NCBI RefSeq assembly: GCF_900168025.1
Contig: NZ_FUYN01000001.1
Coordinates: forward strand, 666,214-730,213
Length of the DNA: 64,000 nucleotides
Direction: 5' to 3'
Source: Acetoanaerobium noterae
GTDB taxonomy: Bacteria; Bacillota; Clostridia; Peptostreptococcales; Filifactoraceae
Shown: positions 36,906 to 48,127 of the stretch, piece after piece
How the letters are laid out: each line of letters opens with the position of its first letter
Numbering within the stretch: the first letter of the stretch is position 1
The notes under the pieces: model-generated
What the model was told of the DNA's origin: nothing
Databases searched by the model: none
The model's input: the letters and a program-made list of their open reading frames with translations, nothing else
Translations under genes and position numbers: made by a program

Positions 36906-38051
36906 TTATTTGAATTCATCTACTTCTTTATTACTAATACCAAATTTAAATAAAATATGGTCAGCAATCCTACTGGATGCTTTTCCATCTCCATATGGAT
37001 TAACAGCATTTGCAATAGATTCATAGTATGATGCATCTTGAACGAGTCTCATTCCCACTCTATAAATTTTGTCTGGGTCAACTCCTACAACTTTTACAGT
37101 TCCTGCTTCAACAGCTTCTGGTCTTTCAGTCTCTGTCCTTAGTACCATAACAGGCTTCCCAAGGGCAGGACCTTCCTCTTGAATGCCGCCTGAATCAGTC
37201 ATTATCATATATACCTTGCTCATCAAGTTTGCAAATGGCTCATAATCTAGTGGTTCAATTAAACTAATTCTATCGTTATTTCCCATAAACTCGTGTGCGC
37301 TATCTCTTACTATAGGATTCATATGCATAGGGAATATCAAATGAACATCAGGGTTATCTAAAACAAGTTCGTTACACGCTTTAAATATATTGTTCATTGG
37401 CTCGCCCCAGTTTTCTCTTCTATGGCAAGTAAGTAAAATTACTTTTTTCTCATTAAAATCTATTGTATTAAGCATTTCATTTTCGAATTTGTAGTTATCA
37501 TTTACTACACTTAAAAGCGCATCGATAACTGTGTTTCCAGTTACTAATATGTCTCTTCTGGATACATTTTCTTTAACTAAATTCTCTCTGTTTGCTATAG
37601 TTGGGGCAAAATGATAGCTTGCTAGCCTTCCGGTAAGCCTTCTGTTCATCTCTTCAGGATAAGGTGAATAAATGTTATCACTTCTAAGCCCTGCTTCTAC
37701 ATGTCCCACTGGTATTTTTTCATAAAATGCAGCTAGGCTAGCGGCAAAGGTAGTAGTCGTATCTCCATGCACAAGTACTATTTCAGGCTTATAGCTTTTA
37801 AATACTTCCTGACAGCCATACATTACCCTACTTGTTATATCTGTAATAGTCTGACCATGCTGCATTATATTAAGGTCAAAATCTGGAGTGATATCAAAAA
37901 TATCCAAGACGCTGTCTAGCATTTGTCTATGCTGAGCAGTCACTAATACCTTGCACTCGATTTCTTCTCTTTTTTGAAGTTCTTTAACTAGTGGTGCCAT
38001 TTTAATAGCTTCTGGTCTTGTCCCAAATACTGTCAATACTTTTACTTTCAT
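36906..38051 (-). CDS. wecB: UDP-N-acetylglucosamine 2-epimerase (non-hydrolysing)
   Basis: 381 residues. Makes UDP-ManNAc for wall polymers. Motifs: VFGTRPEAIKMAPL, TAQHRQMLD, VHGDTTTTFAASLAAFY, VGHVEAGLRS and MTDSGGIQEEGPALGKP. It overlaps the TagO-like gene by four bases (ATGA). Product and TagO product are substrates for TagA at 19737. Confidence 0.95.
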   Translation of the reverse strand: MKVKVLTVFGTRPEAIKMAPLVKELQKREEIECKVLVTAQHRQMLDSVLDIFDITPDFDLNIMQHGQTITDITSRVMYGCQEVFKSYKPEIVLVHGDTTTTFAASLAAFYEKIPVGHVEAGLRSDNIYSPYPEEMNRRLTGRLASYHFAPTIANRENLVKENVSRRDILVTGNTVIDALLSVVNDNYKFENEMLNTIDFNEKKVILLTCHRRENWGEPMNNIFKACNELVLDNPDVHLIFPMHMNPIVRDSAHEFMGNNDRISLIEPLDYEPFANLMSKVYMIMTDSGGIQEEGPALGKPVMVLRTETERPEAVEAGTVKVVGVDPDKIYRVGMRLVQDASYYESIANAVNPYGDGKASSRIADHILFKFGISNKEVDEFK

Positions 38052-39085
38052 TTAACTTCCTCCTGTGTGTGAGTAAGTATTTTAAGTCTAAATACACCGT
38101 AAATTATAAGCAACAAATCTAAGGTCAGCACTACCATTGCTGATTTCATACTAGCTTCAGCTATAAAAATAGCACTTGCTCCTAAAATACAGCTCATTAA
38201 ATATAAAGCTATAACTGTTTGCTTTTGAGATAACCCTCTGCTAAGCAGTCTATGGTGGAGATGTCCTTTATCAGCTTCCATAATTGGTCTTCCTGCATTT
38301 GCTCTTCTTATTATAGCAAAGGTAGTATCAAATATAGGTATTCCAAGTGCCAATATAGGTACTACAACTGCCAAGGTAGCAGCAGACTTAATTGCAGCTT
38401 CTATTGAAATAACAGATAAGGCAAAGCCTAGAAATAGCGAGCCTGTATCCCCCATGAATATTTTTGCAGGATTGAAGTTAAATGGTAAAAAGCCTATTGC
38501 TCCTCCCGCAAGTGCAACAAGAAGAATAGTAGATGTTATGTCGTTTGACATATATGCAATCAAAGAAAGAGTTATGGCTGATATAGCTGAGATTCCAGCT
38601 GCAAGTCCATCTAGTCCATCTATTAAATTAACTGTATTTGTAATTCCAACTATCCAAAACACAGTAAGTGGTAGAGCTAAAATTCCTAAATAAAGCATTC
38701 CTGTTTCTTTATCAAAGGGATTTGTCAGAAATTCTATTCGAACTCCAAAGACAAAAACAATAAGTGCACAGGTTATTTGAATTAAAAGCTTAGTCTTCGC
38801 TCCTAATCCTCTTGTATCATCTAGTATTCCCATGATAATCATAATTACTGAGGCTAATAGAAAACCCATCATTTCTCTGCTAATTGGAATGAGTAGCGTT
38901 GATACTATGAAAAATCCCCCGAAGATTGCAATCCCACCAAGTCTTGGTATGGGCTTGCTATGAACTCTTCTGTCATCCTTTGGTACATCTATAGCTCCTA
39001 TCCTATGCGCTAGCTTAATCACATAGGGCGTTAAAACATATGAAAACAACATTGCTCCTAAAAAAGCAATAATGATTTTCGGCAC
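38048..39085 (-). CDS. tagO: Undecaprenyl-phosphate GlcNAc-1-phosphate transferase (TagO/WecA-like)
   Basis: 345 residues, about ten membrane segments, GTG start at 39085 after AGGAGG. MraY/WecA family motifs: DVPKDDRRVHSKPIPRLGG, NLIDGLDGLAAG, IFMGDTGSLFLGFAL and HLHHRLLSRGLS. It begins lipid-linked wall polymer synthesis. Coupled to wecB. Confidence 0.93.
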   Translation of the reverse strand: MPKIIIAFLGAMLFSYVLTPYVIKLAHRIGAIDVPKDDRRVHSKPIPRLGGIAIFGGFFIVSTLLIPISREMMGFLLASVIMIIMGILDDTRGLGAKTKLLIQITCALIVFVFGVRIEFLTNPFDKETGMLYLGILALPLTVFWIVGITNTVNLIDGLDGLAAGISAISAITLSLIAYMSNDITSTILLVALAGGAIGFLPFNFNPAKIFMGDTGSLFLGFALSVISIEAAIKSAATLAVVVPILALGIPIFDTTFAIIRRANAGRPIMEADKGHLHHRLLSRGLSQKQTVIALYLMSCILGASAIFIAEASMKSAMVVLTLDLLLIIYGVFRLKILTHTQEEVK

Positions 39086-39096
39086 AAAAGCACCTC

Positions 39097-39585
39097 CTAA
39101 TATCCTAAAACACCGGAAAGAGAATCATCTTCATCAATCCAGGTCTGTACCGGGATGACTCTATAGGTTTCTAAAGTCTCCCTTATTATAACTTCTTTTA
39201 TTCCTGCATTAATTATAACACGTTTGCACATACTACACGAATCTGCATTTTCTACAAGCTCTCCTGTAGCCATATCTTTTCCAACAAGATATAAGGTTGC
39301 CCCTATCATATCTCTTCTTTCTGCTGATATTATAGCATTCATTTCAGAATGAACAGATCTGCAAGTTTCATACATCTGCCCTCTTGGAATATTCATAGCT
39401 TCTCTATAACAGTATCCAAGGTCTATACAATTTTTTCTGCCTCTTGGCGCTCCCGTATATCCTGTAGAAATTATTTCATCATTTTTTACTATAATGCTTC
39501 CATAATTTCTTCTTCTGCAAGTTCCTCTATTTAAAACTGTCTGAGCTATATCTAAATAATAATTAATTTTATCGCGTCTATCCAA
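39097..39585 (-). CDS. dCMP deaminase-family protein (ComEB-like)
   Basis: 162 residues. Zinc deaminase motifs: SVHSEMNAI (His and catalytic Glu) and SCSMCKRVI (two Cys), with the YTGAPRGRKNC nucleotide-binding stretch typical of deoxycytidylate deaminase. It supplies dUMP for thymidylate synthesis. Eleven bases upstream of tagO, which is probably incidental. Substrate assignment by family only. Confidence 0.88.
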   Translation of the reverse strand: MDRRDKINYYLDIAQTVLNRGTCRRRNYGSIIVKNDEIISTGYTGAPRGRKNCIDLGYCYREAMNIPRGQMYETCRSVHSEMNAIISAERRDMIGATLYLVGKDMATGELVENADSCSMCKRVIINAGIKEVIIRETLETYRVIPVQTWIDEDDSLSGVLGY

Positions 39586-39721
39586 ATATCAACAACTCCA
39601 ATCGGTTATTATTAAGCATAGATATCTGTTGTTATTATTATAACAGAAAAAACAATACAAAATACAGACTTGCAAAAAAATAATTAAATATAATTTACAT
39701 TATGATTAAATATATTTAGTG

Positions 39722-40794
<1,073 letters not shown>

Positions 40795-40796
40795 TT

Positions 40797-41273
40797 TTAT
40801 AAGCCTCCTATTTTTTTCTTATTTAGCTCGATAATTTTATCTGCTATTTTTTCAATGCTATCCAGTATTTCATCTCTCACATCTACATAGTCATAGTAAG
40901 AGCCTCCATATGGATCTCTCACATCTACTTCTCCATAACCTGCAAATTCCTTTAGCATCAATATCTGAGTGTCAGTCGTATTTACAATCAGAAAATCCTT
41001 ATGAGATTTTCCCATTGTAATTAGTATATCTGCTTTGATATTTTCAGGATTAACCCTCTGACTTCTATGAGAGCTGATATCTATTTTTAGTTCCTTCATG
41101 ACCTCAATAGAATTATAAGATGCGCTGTCTCCATTCATAGCCATAATTCCAAGAGAATATATCCTATACTCAGAAAGATTTTCTCCTCTTTTTTCAAGGA
41201 CATCTTTTAATATAGCTTCAGCCATAGGACTTCTGCAGGTATTGCCTGTACATACAAAGGCTACTTTCAGCAT
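40797..41273 (-). CDS. ywlE: Low-molecular-weight phosphatase, probable protein-arginine phosphatase (YwlE-like)
   Basis: 158 residues. The P-loop VCTGNTCRSPMAEAIL and the distal DVRDPYGGSYYDY (general acid Asp) define the LMW-PTP fold. Thr in CxGNTCR is the residue linked to phospho-arginine specificity in Bacillus YwlE (tyrosine phosphatases have Ile/Leu there). The gene order tsaC-ywlE-rpiB matches Bacillus. No McsB kinase is in the window. Confidence 0.88.
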   Translation of the reverse strand: MLKVAFVCTGNTCRSPMAEAILKDVLEKRGENLSEYRIYSLGIMAMNGDSASYNSIEVMKELKIDISSHRSQRVNPENIKADILITMGKSHKDFLIVNTTDTQILMLKEFAGYGEVDVRDPYGGSYYDYVDVRDEILDSIEKIADKIIELNKKKIGGL

Positions 41274-41282
41274 AGCTTCCTC

Positions 41283-42326
41283 CTACAAAATCATATTTCC
41301 AGCCGCTTTTATAAGTCTATTCATTACAGCCTCACTTATCTCATCTGAATTTAACTCTTCAAAGTAAACAACTTCTATATTTTGCTCATCCATTAATCTA
41401 AGTATCTTGAATAAATTTCTAGCTGCCTCTTGGCTGTTTTTCCCCCAAGAAATGCCGTAACCATCATATAAGCTCACCCTATCTTCAAGGCAAACCACTT
41501 TTACTTTGTCACTTTTATTTTTATCAAGGCTCAGCTTTTGGTTTATCTTTTGCTTCATTTCATCCAAGCTTCCTGTAACCACAATTACTGTAGCGTTAGG
41601 GCTGTAATGCTTGTATTTCATGCCCGGAGATTTAGGGGCCGCATTTTCATCCTTTAAAGATGGGTCTAGCTCTATTTCCTTATTGAGAATTTTTTCTATC
41701 TCAGTTTTTCCGATTTTTCCAGGTCTTAGTATTACTGGAGTACTAGCTGTCATATCTATTACTGTTGATTCCAATCCAATTTCACTGTCCTCTGAAATAA
41801 TTATAGCATCCACTCTTTCACAAAGCTCTTCTACTAAATATTTTGAAGAGGTTATAGATGGTCTTCCAGAAATATTGGCAGATGGAGCAGCAATAGGTAC
41901 ACCTGCTAAATCAATTAGCTTTCTCGCTATTGGATTTGATGGCATTCTAATTGCAACAGTCATTAACCCTCCTGTTGTCTCAATTGGAACATTATCTGAT
42001 TTATCTAATATTAGCGTAAGTGGTCCTGGCCAAAAAGCTTCCATTAGAAGCTTTGCATCTTGGCTGATATTTCCCGCAAGAAAATCCACATCTTCTTTTT
42101 TAGAAATGTGTACTATCAGTGGATTATCAGATGGTCTACCTTTTGCTTCATAGATTTTCTTTGCCGCTTCAGGGTCCAGTGCATTAGCTCCCAGTCCATA
42201 TACTGTTTCAGTAGGAAATACTACCGTTTTTCCAGCTTTAAGCAGATTTGCTACTTTATGTAACTTCTCATCTAAAAATTCTTTGTCTTTATCTGTATCT
42301 ATTAGCAAGCATCTCTTTGCTTTCAT
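41283..42326 (-). CDS. Threonylcarbamoyl-AMP synthase (Sua5/YwlC type)
   Basis: 347 residues from the ATG at 42326; a GTG 15 bases upstream overlaps the GAGG site. The N-terminal YrdC/TsaC domain has GKTVVFPTETVYGLGANAL, KGRPSDNPLIVHI, SANISGRPS and GLESTVIDM. After a linker the C-terminal Sua5 domain follows (SPGMKYKHYSPNATVIVV, then GISWGKNSQEAARNLF). It makes the intermediate for t6A37 of tRNA. Confidence 0.93.
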   Translation of the reverse strand: MKAKRCLLIDTDKDKEFLDEKLHKVANLLKAGKTVVFPTETVYGLGANALDPEAAKKIYEAKGRPSDNPLIVHISKKEDVDFLAGNISQDAKLLMEAFWPGPLTLILDKSDNVPIETTGGLMTVAIRMPSNPIARKLIDLAGVPIAAPSANISGRPSITSSKYLVEELCERVDAIIISEDSEIGLESTVIDMTASTPVILRPGKIGKTEIEKILNKEIELDPSLKDENAAPKSPGMKYKHYSPNATVIVVTGSLDEMKQKINQKLSLDKNKSDKVKVVCLEDRVSLYDGYGISWGKNSQEAARNLFKILRLMDEQNIEVVYFEELNSDEISEAVMNRLIKAAGNMIL

Positions 42327-42373
42327 TATATCTCGCCTCACACTCAGTGGTGGATCTAGTAACAGTTTATAGC

Positions 42374-42396
42374 AAAAAAGGTCAGTGACTGACCTT
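42374..42396 (-). terminator. Terminator of the tdk/prmC-prfA transcription unit
   Basis: AAGGTCAGT and ACTGACCTT (42378-42396) make a perfect 9-bp stem with a one-base centre (breathing to a small loop), followed on the minus strand by TTTTTT. It separates prfA from tsaC. Confidence 0.8.
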
Positions 42397-42428
42397 CTTA
42401 TGGCTACAAATTTTTAATATCCCTATTA

Positions 42429-43499
42429 TTACTCTGCCATTTGCATTTTTTCAGTTTGGTCAGTAGTTATAAGAGCGTCCACCATTTCATCTAAATCTCC
42501 ATTTAAGAAAGCATCTAGCTTGTATAATGTTACTCCTATTCTATGGTCTGTTATTCTACCTTGAGGATAGTTGTATGTACGTATCCTCTCAGAACGGTCT
42601 CCTGTACCAACCTGGCTTTTTCTTTCCCTAGCTACTTCTTTTTGAGCTTTTTCTAGCTCTATATCGTACAACTTAGCTCTTAGTATTTTAAAAGCTTTTT
42701 CTTTATTTTTTAGCTGTGATTTTTCATCCTGCATAGATATAACAATCCCTGTAGGAACGTGAGTAAGTCTTACTGCTGAATCTGTAGTATTAACTGACTG
42801 TCCACCGTTTCCAGATGACCTAAATACATCAACCCTTACGTCGTTTAGGTTAAGCTCCACCTCTCCTACCTCTTCAACCTCAGGAAGTACCGCAACAGTT
42901 GCTGTAGACGTGTGAATTCTTCCAGCTGACTCAGTTTCTGGAACTCTTTGAACACGGTGCACGCCTGACTCAAATTTTAATCTTGAGTATGCTCCCTTAC
43001 CGTTAATCATAAACACAACTTCTTTATATCCGCCTACTCCTGTATCATTCGAAGACATAAGCTCAACCTTCCATCTTCTAGAAGATGCGTACATAGAGTA
43101 CATTCTAAATAGTACCCCTGCAAATAAAGCTGCTTCATCTCCACCAGCGCCTGCACGAATTTCAACTATAACGTTTTTATCGTCGTTAGGATCCTTCGGC
43201 AGAAGAAGAATTCTAAGATCTTCTGAAACAGCCTCAAGCGATTCCTCTAGCTCTGATAATTCCATCTTAGCTAGTTCTCTCATTTCTTCATCGTTTGAGC
43301 TTTCAAGAATTTCTTTTGCTCCCTCAAACTGAGACTTAACGGTTTTATACTCTCTGTATTTCATAACAACTGGTTCTATTTCTGCATGCTCTTTCATAAG
43401 CTTTTGCCATAAACTTTGGTTATTTATAACCTCAGGATCAGAAATCTTCTGGTTAAGCTCCTTATACTTTTCCTCAACAAACTCTATTTTATCAAACAT
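42429..43499 (-). CDS. prfA: Peptide chain release factor 1
   Basis: 356 residues from the ATG at 43499, which follows AGGGTGG. Hydrolyses peptidyl-tRNA at UAA/UAG. The GGQ motif is in [18 protein letters not shown] and the PxT-type stop-recognition region in [16 protein letters not shown]. The flanking Asn and Ser (GNGGQSV, where GAGGQHV is common) are mild changes. prmC, which methylates this Gln, is the gene upstream. Confidence 0.97.
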   Translation of the reverse strand: MFDKIEFVEEKYKELNQKISDPEVINNQSLWQKLMKEHAEIEPVVMKYREYKTVKSQFEGAKEILESSNDEEMRELAKMELSELEESLEAVSEDLRILLLPKDPNDDKNVIVEIRAGAGGDEAALFAGVLFRMYSMYASSRRWKVELMSSNDTGVGGYKEVVFMINGKGAYSRLKFESGVHRVQRVPETESAGRIHTSTATVAVLPEVEEVGEVELNLNDVRVDVFRSSGNGGQSVNTTDSAVRLTHVPTGIVISMQDEKSQLKNKEKAFKILRAKLYDIELEKAQKEVARERKSQVGTGDRSERIRTYNYPQGRITDHRIGVTLYKLDAFLNGDLDEMVDALITTDQTEKMQMAE

Positions 43500-43544
43500 C
43501 TTTACCACCCTTTATTTTTCTTCATATACAAACACTTTATTTTA

Positions 43545-44396
43545 TCAGATAATCATACCAATTACAACCCTGTCAAATCCTGCCAAATCCTTTGCAATAG
43601 TTACATTTGGATAGCCATTTTCCACAAATATTTTTTTGACTGCTTCTGCTTGATTATAGCCTATTTCAAAAGCAATAAAGCCATAAGGGCTAATATAAGA
43701 TTTGGACTGCTCTATTATAGCTCTATAAAAATCAAGTCCATCTTCTCCACCATCTAAAGCTAGCTTTGGCTCATGCTGCTTTATGTCCTCCTGCAAGCTA
43801 TCTATTACTTTAGTTTCTATATAAGGAGGATTTGATATTATAAAATCAAATTGATTTTCTTTATTAATTTTTTCAAATAAATTTGAATTCAAAATGCAAA
43901 GCCTATCACTTACTTCATGCTTTAATGCATTAGCTTTTGTCAATTCTATGGCTTTATCATTTATATCTACTCCTATCATAGTTAAGGTTTCTATTTCTTT
44001 GAGTAATGTAATTGATATAATTCCACTACCTACTCCTATCTCGAATCCTTTTAGGTTAGATTTATGCTTGTGGTCTTTAAGTTTCTTAAGTGTCTCTTCA
44101 ATCAAAATTTCGGTATCTTGCCTAGGGATGAGCACCCCTTCACTTACCTTGAAGTCCATACCCCAAAACTCTCTTTCTCCTAATATATACTGAAGAGGAT
44201 AGGAGTTTTTTCTTTTATCAATCATAGTCTTTATAATTTCTACCTTAGATTCGTCTATATCTTCTTCTAGATTGAGCATGATATAAAGTCTATCCTTTTC
44301 AATTACCTTTGCTATCATCATTTGGGTTTCAAGCGATGGGCTTTCAGTATTTTTAATCATGGCTACACCATAATTAATTATATCTTTTATCTTCAT
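43545..44396 (-). CDS. prmC: Release factor glutamine methyltransferase
   Basis: 283 residues. N-terminal helical domain, then a SAM-dependent methyltransferase with EIGVGSGIISITL and the substrate motif ISNPPYIE. RQDTEILIEETL precedes the fold as usual. Methylates the GGQ glutamine of release factors. 45 bases ahead of prfA. Confidence 0.95.
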   Translation of the reverse strand: MKIKDIINYGVAMIKNTESPSLETQMMIAKVIEKDRLYIMLNLEEDIDESKVEIIKTMIDKRKNSYPLQYILGEREFWGMDFKVSEGVLIPRQDTEILIEETLKKLKDHKHKSNLKGFEIGVGSGIISITLLKEIETLTMIGVDINDKAIELTKANALKHEVSDRLCILNSNLFEKINKENQFDFIISNPPYIETKVIDSLQEDIKQHEPKLALDGGEDGLDFYRAIIEQSKSYISPYGFIAFEIGYNQAEAVKKIFVENGYPNVTIAKDLAGFDRVVIGMII

Positions 44397-44416
44397 AATT
44401 TATTTCTCCATTTGAT

Positions 44417-45337
44417 TTATGTGGGACTTGGACTTACTACCTCTGTTTTATCAAGCGTAGCCTGTAATGCTGCTATAGCAACCTCAATTTGCTTTTCATC
44501 TGGTTCTCTAGTTGTTATTTTTTGCATTAATAGTCCAGGAAGAATCAATATTCTTGTAAATGGATTCTGATATTTTCCAGCAATTTTTATTATCTCATAG
44601 GCTATTCCTGCAACTACTGGGAAAAATATCAATTTTAGAATGGATCTTGTAAGTACGTTTTCAAATGTGAAAAATGAAAAAACAAAGGTAGATACCATAA
44701 GCACTACAAAAATAAAATTTGTTCCGCATCTAGGATGAAGTCTTGGCATTTTCTTTACATTATCTACAGTAAGCTCCAATCCTTTTTCATAAGCAAATAT
44801 AGATTTATGCTCTGCTCCATGGTACTGAAACACTCTTTTAATGTCATTCATAAGAGATATGATATATATATAGGCTACAAAAAAGCTTATTTTAATTAAG
44901 CCTTCTTTTAAGCTTGAAAACATTGTCGCATCTTCATTAGAACCTTTTACCAAAAAAGCTGGCAAAACAATAAATAGGCCTATTGCTATTGCAAATGCAA
45001 ATATCACTGAAATCATAGTTGCAGCTTTTTCTGCTTTATCCTTGAATAGCTTAACCATGATTTTTTCGAATAGGTCAACTTCATCAGAATCATCCTCTGC
45101 GTAAAATGATGCCGCGTAGTTTATATCCTTTGTTCCTTCTACCATCGACTCTACAAGCACAAACATCCCTCTTAAAAATGGTATTTTTTTAAGCTTGGAA
45201 TATTTTGAGGGCTTGATGTCCTCTGAAGTTACAAGTATAGAATCGTCTTGCTTTCTAATAGCTATAGATTTTGCCTTTTCACTTTTCATCATAACCCCTT
45301 CTATCAGGGCTTGGCCACCTACGTTTTGTTTGCTCAT
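44417..45337 (-). CDS. DUF1385 membrane protein (YqhQ-like)
   Basis: 306 residues with four or five membrane segments in the middle. Conserved family motifs: GGQALIEGVMMKS at the start, FRYHGAEHK-type FQYHGAEHKSIFAYE, and LHPRCGTNFIF. The family usually sits between rpmE/tdk and prmC-prfA in Clostridia, as here. Metal-dependent or wall-related roles have been suggested for relatives; the function is not established. Confidence 0.88.
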   Translation of the reverse strand: MSKQNVGGQALIEGVMMKSEKAKSIAIRKQDDSILVTSEDIKPSKYSKLKKIPFLRGMFVLVESMVEGTKDINYAASFYAEDDSDEVDLFEKIMVKLFKDKAEKAATMISVIFAFAIAIGLFIVLPAFLVKGSNEDATMFSSLKEGLIKISFFVAYIYIISLMNDIKRVFQYHGAEHKSIFAYEKGLELTVDNVKKMPRLHPRCGTNFIFVVLMVSTFVFSFFTFENVLTRSILKLIFFPVVAGIAYEIIKIAGKYQNPFTRILILPGLLMQKITTREPDEKQIEVAIAALQATLDKTEVVSPSPT

Positions 45338-45398
45338 TCAGTTACTCCTTAATATATTACTCATACTTAATTATTATACCCATTTTAAGCTAAAAGAT

Positions 45399-45974
45399 TT
45401 ATTTTTTAATTCTGTGGCATTTTCTGCATCTAGCTTCATAAGACTCAGTCGCTCCTACTAAGATTATAGGGTCATCGTATCTTGCAGGCTCTTTGTTTAT
45501 CAGCCTTTGGGTTCTAGTAGCTGGAGCTCCGCATTTTACACAAACAGCTTGAAGCTTGTCTACAAATTCCGCTCTGGCTAAAAGCTCTGGCACTGGTCCA
45601 AAAGGCTCTGCTTTAAAATCCAAATCTAATCCAGCAGCTATAACTCTTATCCCTTTATCTGCTAATTCTAAAGCAACAGCTACAATTCCCTCGTCAAAAA
45701 ACTGTACTTCATCTATCCCAACAACTTGGGTTTCGTCAGTGATATACTTATGAATTTCCTCTGTGTGATTAATTGCTATTGCTCGTATGCTTATTCCACT
45801 ATGAGATACTACGTCTTCTTTACTATATCTATTGTCTATGCATGGTTTAAAAACAATAACCTCTTGCTTTGCAATCTTAGCTCTTTTTAAGCGTCTTATG
45901 AGCTCTTCACTTTTGCCGCTGTACATAGGACCAACTACAGCTTCAATATATCCATGACCACTAGGTCTATACAT
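45399..45974 (-). CDS. tdk: Thymidine kinase
   Basis: 191 residues of the class II (zinc) type. P-loop [14 protein letters not shown], Walker B-like [10 protein letters not shown], lasso region YEARCRKCH with [11 protein letters not shown] providing the zinc cysteines. Phosphorylates thymidine for salvage. 61 bases before the DUF1385 gene. Confidence 0.95.
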   Translation of the reverse strand: MYRPSGHGYIEAVVGPMYSGKSEELIRRLKRAKIAKQEVIVFKPCIDNRYSKEDVVSHSGISIRAIAINHTEEIHKYITDETQVVGIDEVQFFDEGIVAVALELADKGIRVIAAGLDLDFKAEPFGPVPELLARAEFVDKLQAVCVKCGAPATRTQRLINKEPARYDDPIILVGATESYEARCRKCHRIKK

Positions 45975-46065
45975 AATTCATTCACCGCCTGATATTTTTG
46001 TTTATCTTTCTTACTATTATATTACTAAGAAAATAATTATTGCAGTATTGACTTTTTATATTATA

Positions 46066-46093
46066 AAAGGACCGAAATTCTTCGGTCCTTTAT
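46066..46093 (-). terminator. Terminator of rpmE
   Basis: AAAGGACCGAA (46066-46076) and TTCGGTCCTTT (46081-46091) form a perfect 11-bp stem with a 4-base loop, followed on the minus strand by TATAAT and a weak U-run. Confidence 0.8.
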
Positions 46094-46098
46094 AATTG

Positions 46099-46296
46099 CT
46101 ATCTGTTGAATTTTTTGTTAAATCTTTCGATTCTTCCGCCCTTTTCAACACTCTTAGCTTGACCAGTGTAGAAAGGATGGCACTGTGAGCAGATTTCAAC
46201 ACGAATTTCTTCGTTAGTTGAACCAGCCATAAATGTATTTCCACATGCACAGTGAACCTGTACCTCTTTATATTCTGGATGAATATTTGCTTTCAT
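46099..46296 (-). CDS. rpmE: Ribosomal protein L31 (zinc type)
   Basis: 65 residues from the ATG at 46296 (after GTGAGGTGAG); a longer frame to 46362 has no site. [20 protein letters not shown] and [14 protein letters not shown] carry the zinc cysteines, so this is the C+ form. Normal length. Between rho and tdk, the standard Firmicutes order. Confidence 0.96.
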   Translation of the reverse strand: MKANIHPEYKEVQVHCACGNTFMAGSTNEEIRVEICSQCHPFYTGQAKSVEKGGRIERFNKKFNR

Positions 46297-46416
46297 GAAA
46301 CTCACCTCACTCCTACTAATGCGCATAATGCATCTGATTATATGCTCTATCAACCATAACATTGTAACACACTATTATTTTAAATTCAATAATAAAAATC
46401 GATTTTTAAGTTTAGA

Positions 46417-47865
46417 TTATTGTTTGAATGCTTCCATAATAGCATCTATAAATGCATCGTTATCTTTTGTATTTTTCATCATCGAAATAATCTGCTCCAT
46501 AATCTCAAACGCTGTCGAATTACTTAGAGTTCTTCTAAGGTTGTATGCACAAGCAAGCTCTTTTTCACTTAGTAGCATCTCTTCTTTTCTCGTTCCAGAT
46601 TTATATATGTCTATCGCTGGGAAAATTCGTTTTTCTGCTAGCTTTCTATCTAGATGAAGCTCCATGTTGCCTGTACCTTTGAACTCCTCAAAGATTACAT
46701 CGTCCATACGAGAACCAGTCTCTACTAAGGCAGTTGCTAATATGGTGAGAGAGCCACCGTTTCTAATATTCCTAGCAGCTCCAAAAAACTTCTTAGGACC
46801 ATATAACGCTCCTGGATCTAGCCCTCCTGAAAGAGTTCTTCCAGTTGGAGATATCGTAAGATTGTAAGCTCTTGCAAGTCTTGTGATACTATCAAGAAGA
46901 ATCACTACGTCTTTTCCATGCTCTACAAGTCTTTTAGCTCTATTTAGAACCATTTCAGCAACCTTGATATGATGAGTAGGAAGCTCGTCAAAGGTAGATG
47001 ATATTACATCTGCTCCAATTACAGATTCTCTGATATCTGTTACTTCCTCAGGACGTTCATCCACTAGAAGTACTATTAGTTCTACCTCTTTATTATTATG
47101 AATTATAGAATTTGCTATAGTTTTAAGTAGAGTTGTTTTACCAGCTTTTGGGGGAGCTACTATCAATCCTCTTTGACCTTTTCCAACAGGACTTATTATA
47201 TCAATTAATCTTGCAGAAAGCTCTTTAGATTTTTCTAAATAAAATCTCTCGTCTGGATAAACAGGAGTGAGCGTGTCAAAAGATTTTCTTCTTGTAGCTG
47301 CATCTGGCTTATAGCCATTTATAGACTTTACATATAAAATAGCTCGAAATTTTTCCCCATTTTTAGGCGGCCTAGTTATCCCTAGAATTTTATCTCCTGT
47401 TTTCATATTAAATCTACGAATTTGAGATGGCGATATATAAACGTCATTTTCTGTAGATAGATAATTCGAGCCTCTTAAAAAGCCATACCCATCTGGTAGG
47501 ATTTCAAGTACTCCCTCTGCAAAATCAACTTCTTGCTCATCTTTTATTTCTTCTGCTAGATTGTCTGGCAATGATGCTAGCTGCTGTTCTTGACTATCCT
47601 TTTTATTAGCAAGCTCTTCTTTATTATCAGTATCCACACTTTTAATAAATTCATCTTTATTAGGTTGTTCATTATTTTTTATGGCTTTATCTTTATGAAT
47701 GGCTTCGTCTTTTTTTTCATAGCTCTTATTATCAATAGTTTCGTTATTATTTTTTTCTAATATCTCAATCAACTCATTTTTCTTTACTGCTTTTGGCAAT
47801 TTAATGTTCTTTTCTTTTGCCAATTCTTTTAATTCAATGAGCTTCATCGAATGCAAATCAACCAT
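46417..47865 (-). CDS. rho: Transcription termination factor Rho
   Basis: 482 residues, longer than the 420 of E. coli because of a charged, low-complexity insertion (about residues 45-110) between the N-terminal SAP-like helices ([20 protein letters not shown]) and the RNA-binding cold-shock domain ([20 protein letters not shown]). The RecA-like motor has [26 protein letters not shown] and the Q-loop/R-loop region [20 protein letters not shown]. Such N-terminal insertions are known in other Gram-positives. Confidence 0.96.
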   Translation of the reverse strand: MVDLHSMKLIELKELAKEKNIKLPKAVKKNELIEILEKNNNETIDNKSYEKKDEAIHKDKAIKNNEQPNKDEFIKSVDTDNKEELANKKDSQEQQLASLPDNLAEEIKDEQEVDFAEGVLEILPDGYGFLRGSNYLSTENDVYISPSQIRRFNMKTGDKILGITRPPKNGEKFRAILYVKSINGYKPDAATRRKSFDTLTPVYPDERFYLEKSKELSARLIDIISPVGKGQRGLIVAPPKAGKTTLLKTIANSIIHNNKEVELIVLLVDERPEEVTDIRESVIGADVISSTFDELPTHHIKVAEMVLNRAKRLVEHGKDVVILLDSITRLARAYNLTISPTGRTLSGGLDPGALYGPKKFFGAARNIRNGGSLTILATALVETGSRMDDVIFEEFKGTGNMELHLDRKLAEKRIFPAIDIYKSGTRKEEMLLSEKELACAYNLRRTLSNSTAFEIMEQIISMMKNTKDNDAFIDAIMEAFKQ

Positions 47866-48023
47866 TTTGTAGTTCCTCCTAAAGCTTTTATACTAAAAAT
47901 ATTTAATTACTATTTGCTTTTGTCTATGGAAATTAATCTTTGGTTTTGAGATACTTCATGAGAAGATTCTATGAAAAGCTAGTATCGAGATGTTTACAAG
48001 ACTGTATTCACAATAAAATAGTA

Positions 48024-48065
48024 AAAGTAGCTGACAATAAGCTTGCGCTAATCATCCGCTACTTT
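48024..48065 (-). terminator. Probable terminator after the second glpX
   Basis: AAAGTAGC and GCTACTTT (48024-48065) enclose an imperfect inner stem around GCGCAAGC; the minus strand continues TTTTACTATTTT. The rest of the 262-base gap before rho (47866-48127) shows nothing further that I can name. Confidence 0.55.
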
Positions 48066-48127
48066 ATTATTATACCACATAATCCAAATCCTCGCTATTA
48101 ATAAAACTGCGAGACTAGATTCTGATT

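Noticed and set aside
39600..39660. Short palindrome TCTGTT...AACAGA upstream of the dCMP deaminase gene
   Set aside because: Only 6 bp, AT-rich, contains a TATAAT but no acceptable -35 and no U-run; not supported as terminator or promoter.
41611..42153. 180-codon plus-strand frame
   Set aside because: It is fully antisense to the Sua5/TsaC gene, has no RBS and codes for a serine/isoleucine-rich sequence typical of a shadow frame.
46056..46250. Minus-strand 64-codon frame overlapping rpmE
   Set aside because: Out-of-frame shadow of the L31 gene; L31 has its zinc cysteines and RBS in the other frame.
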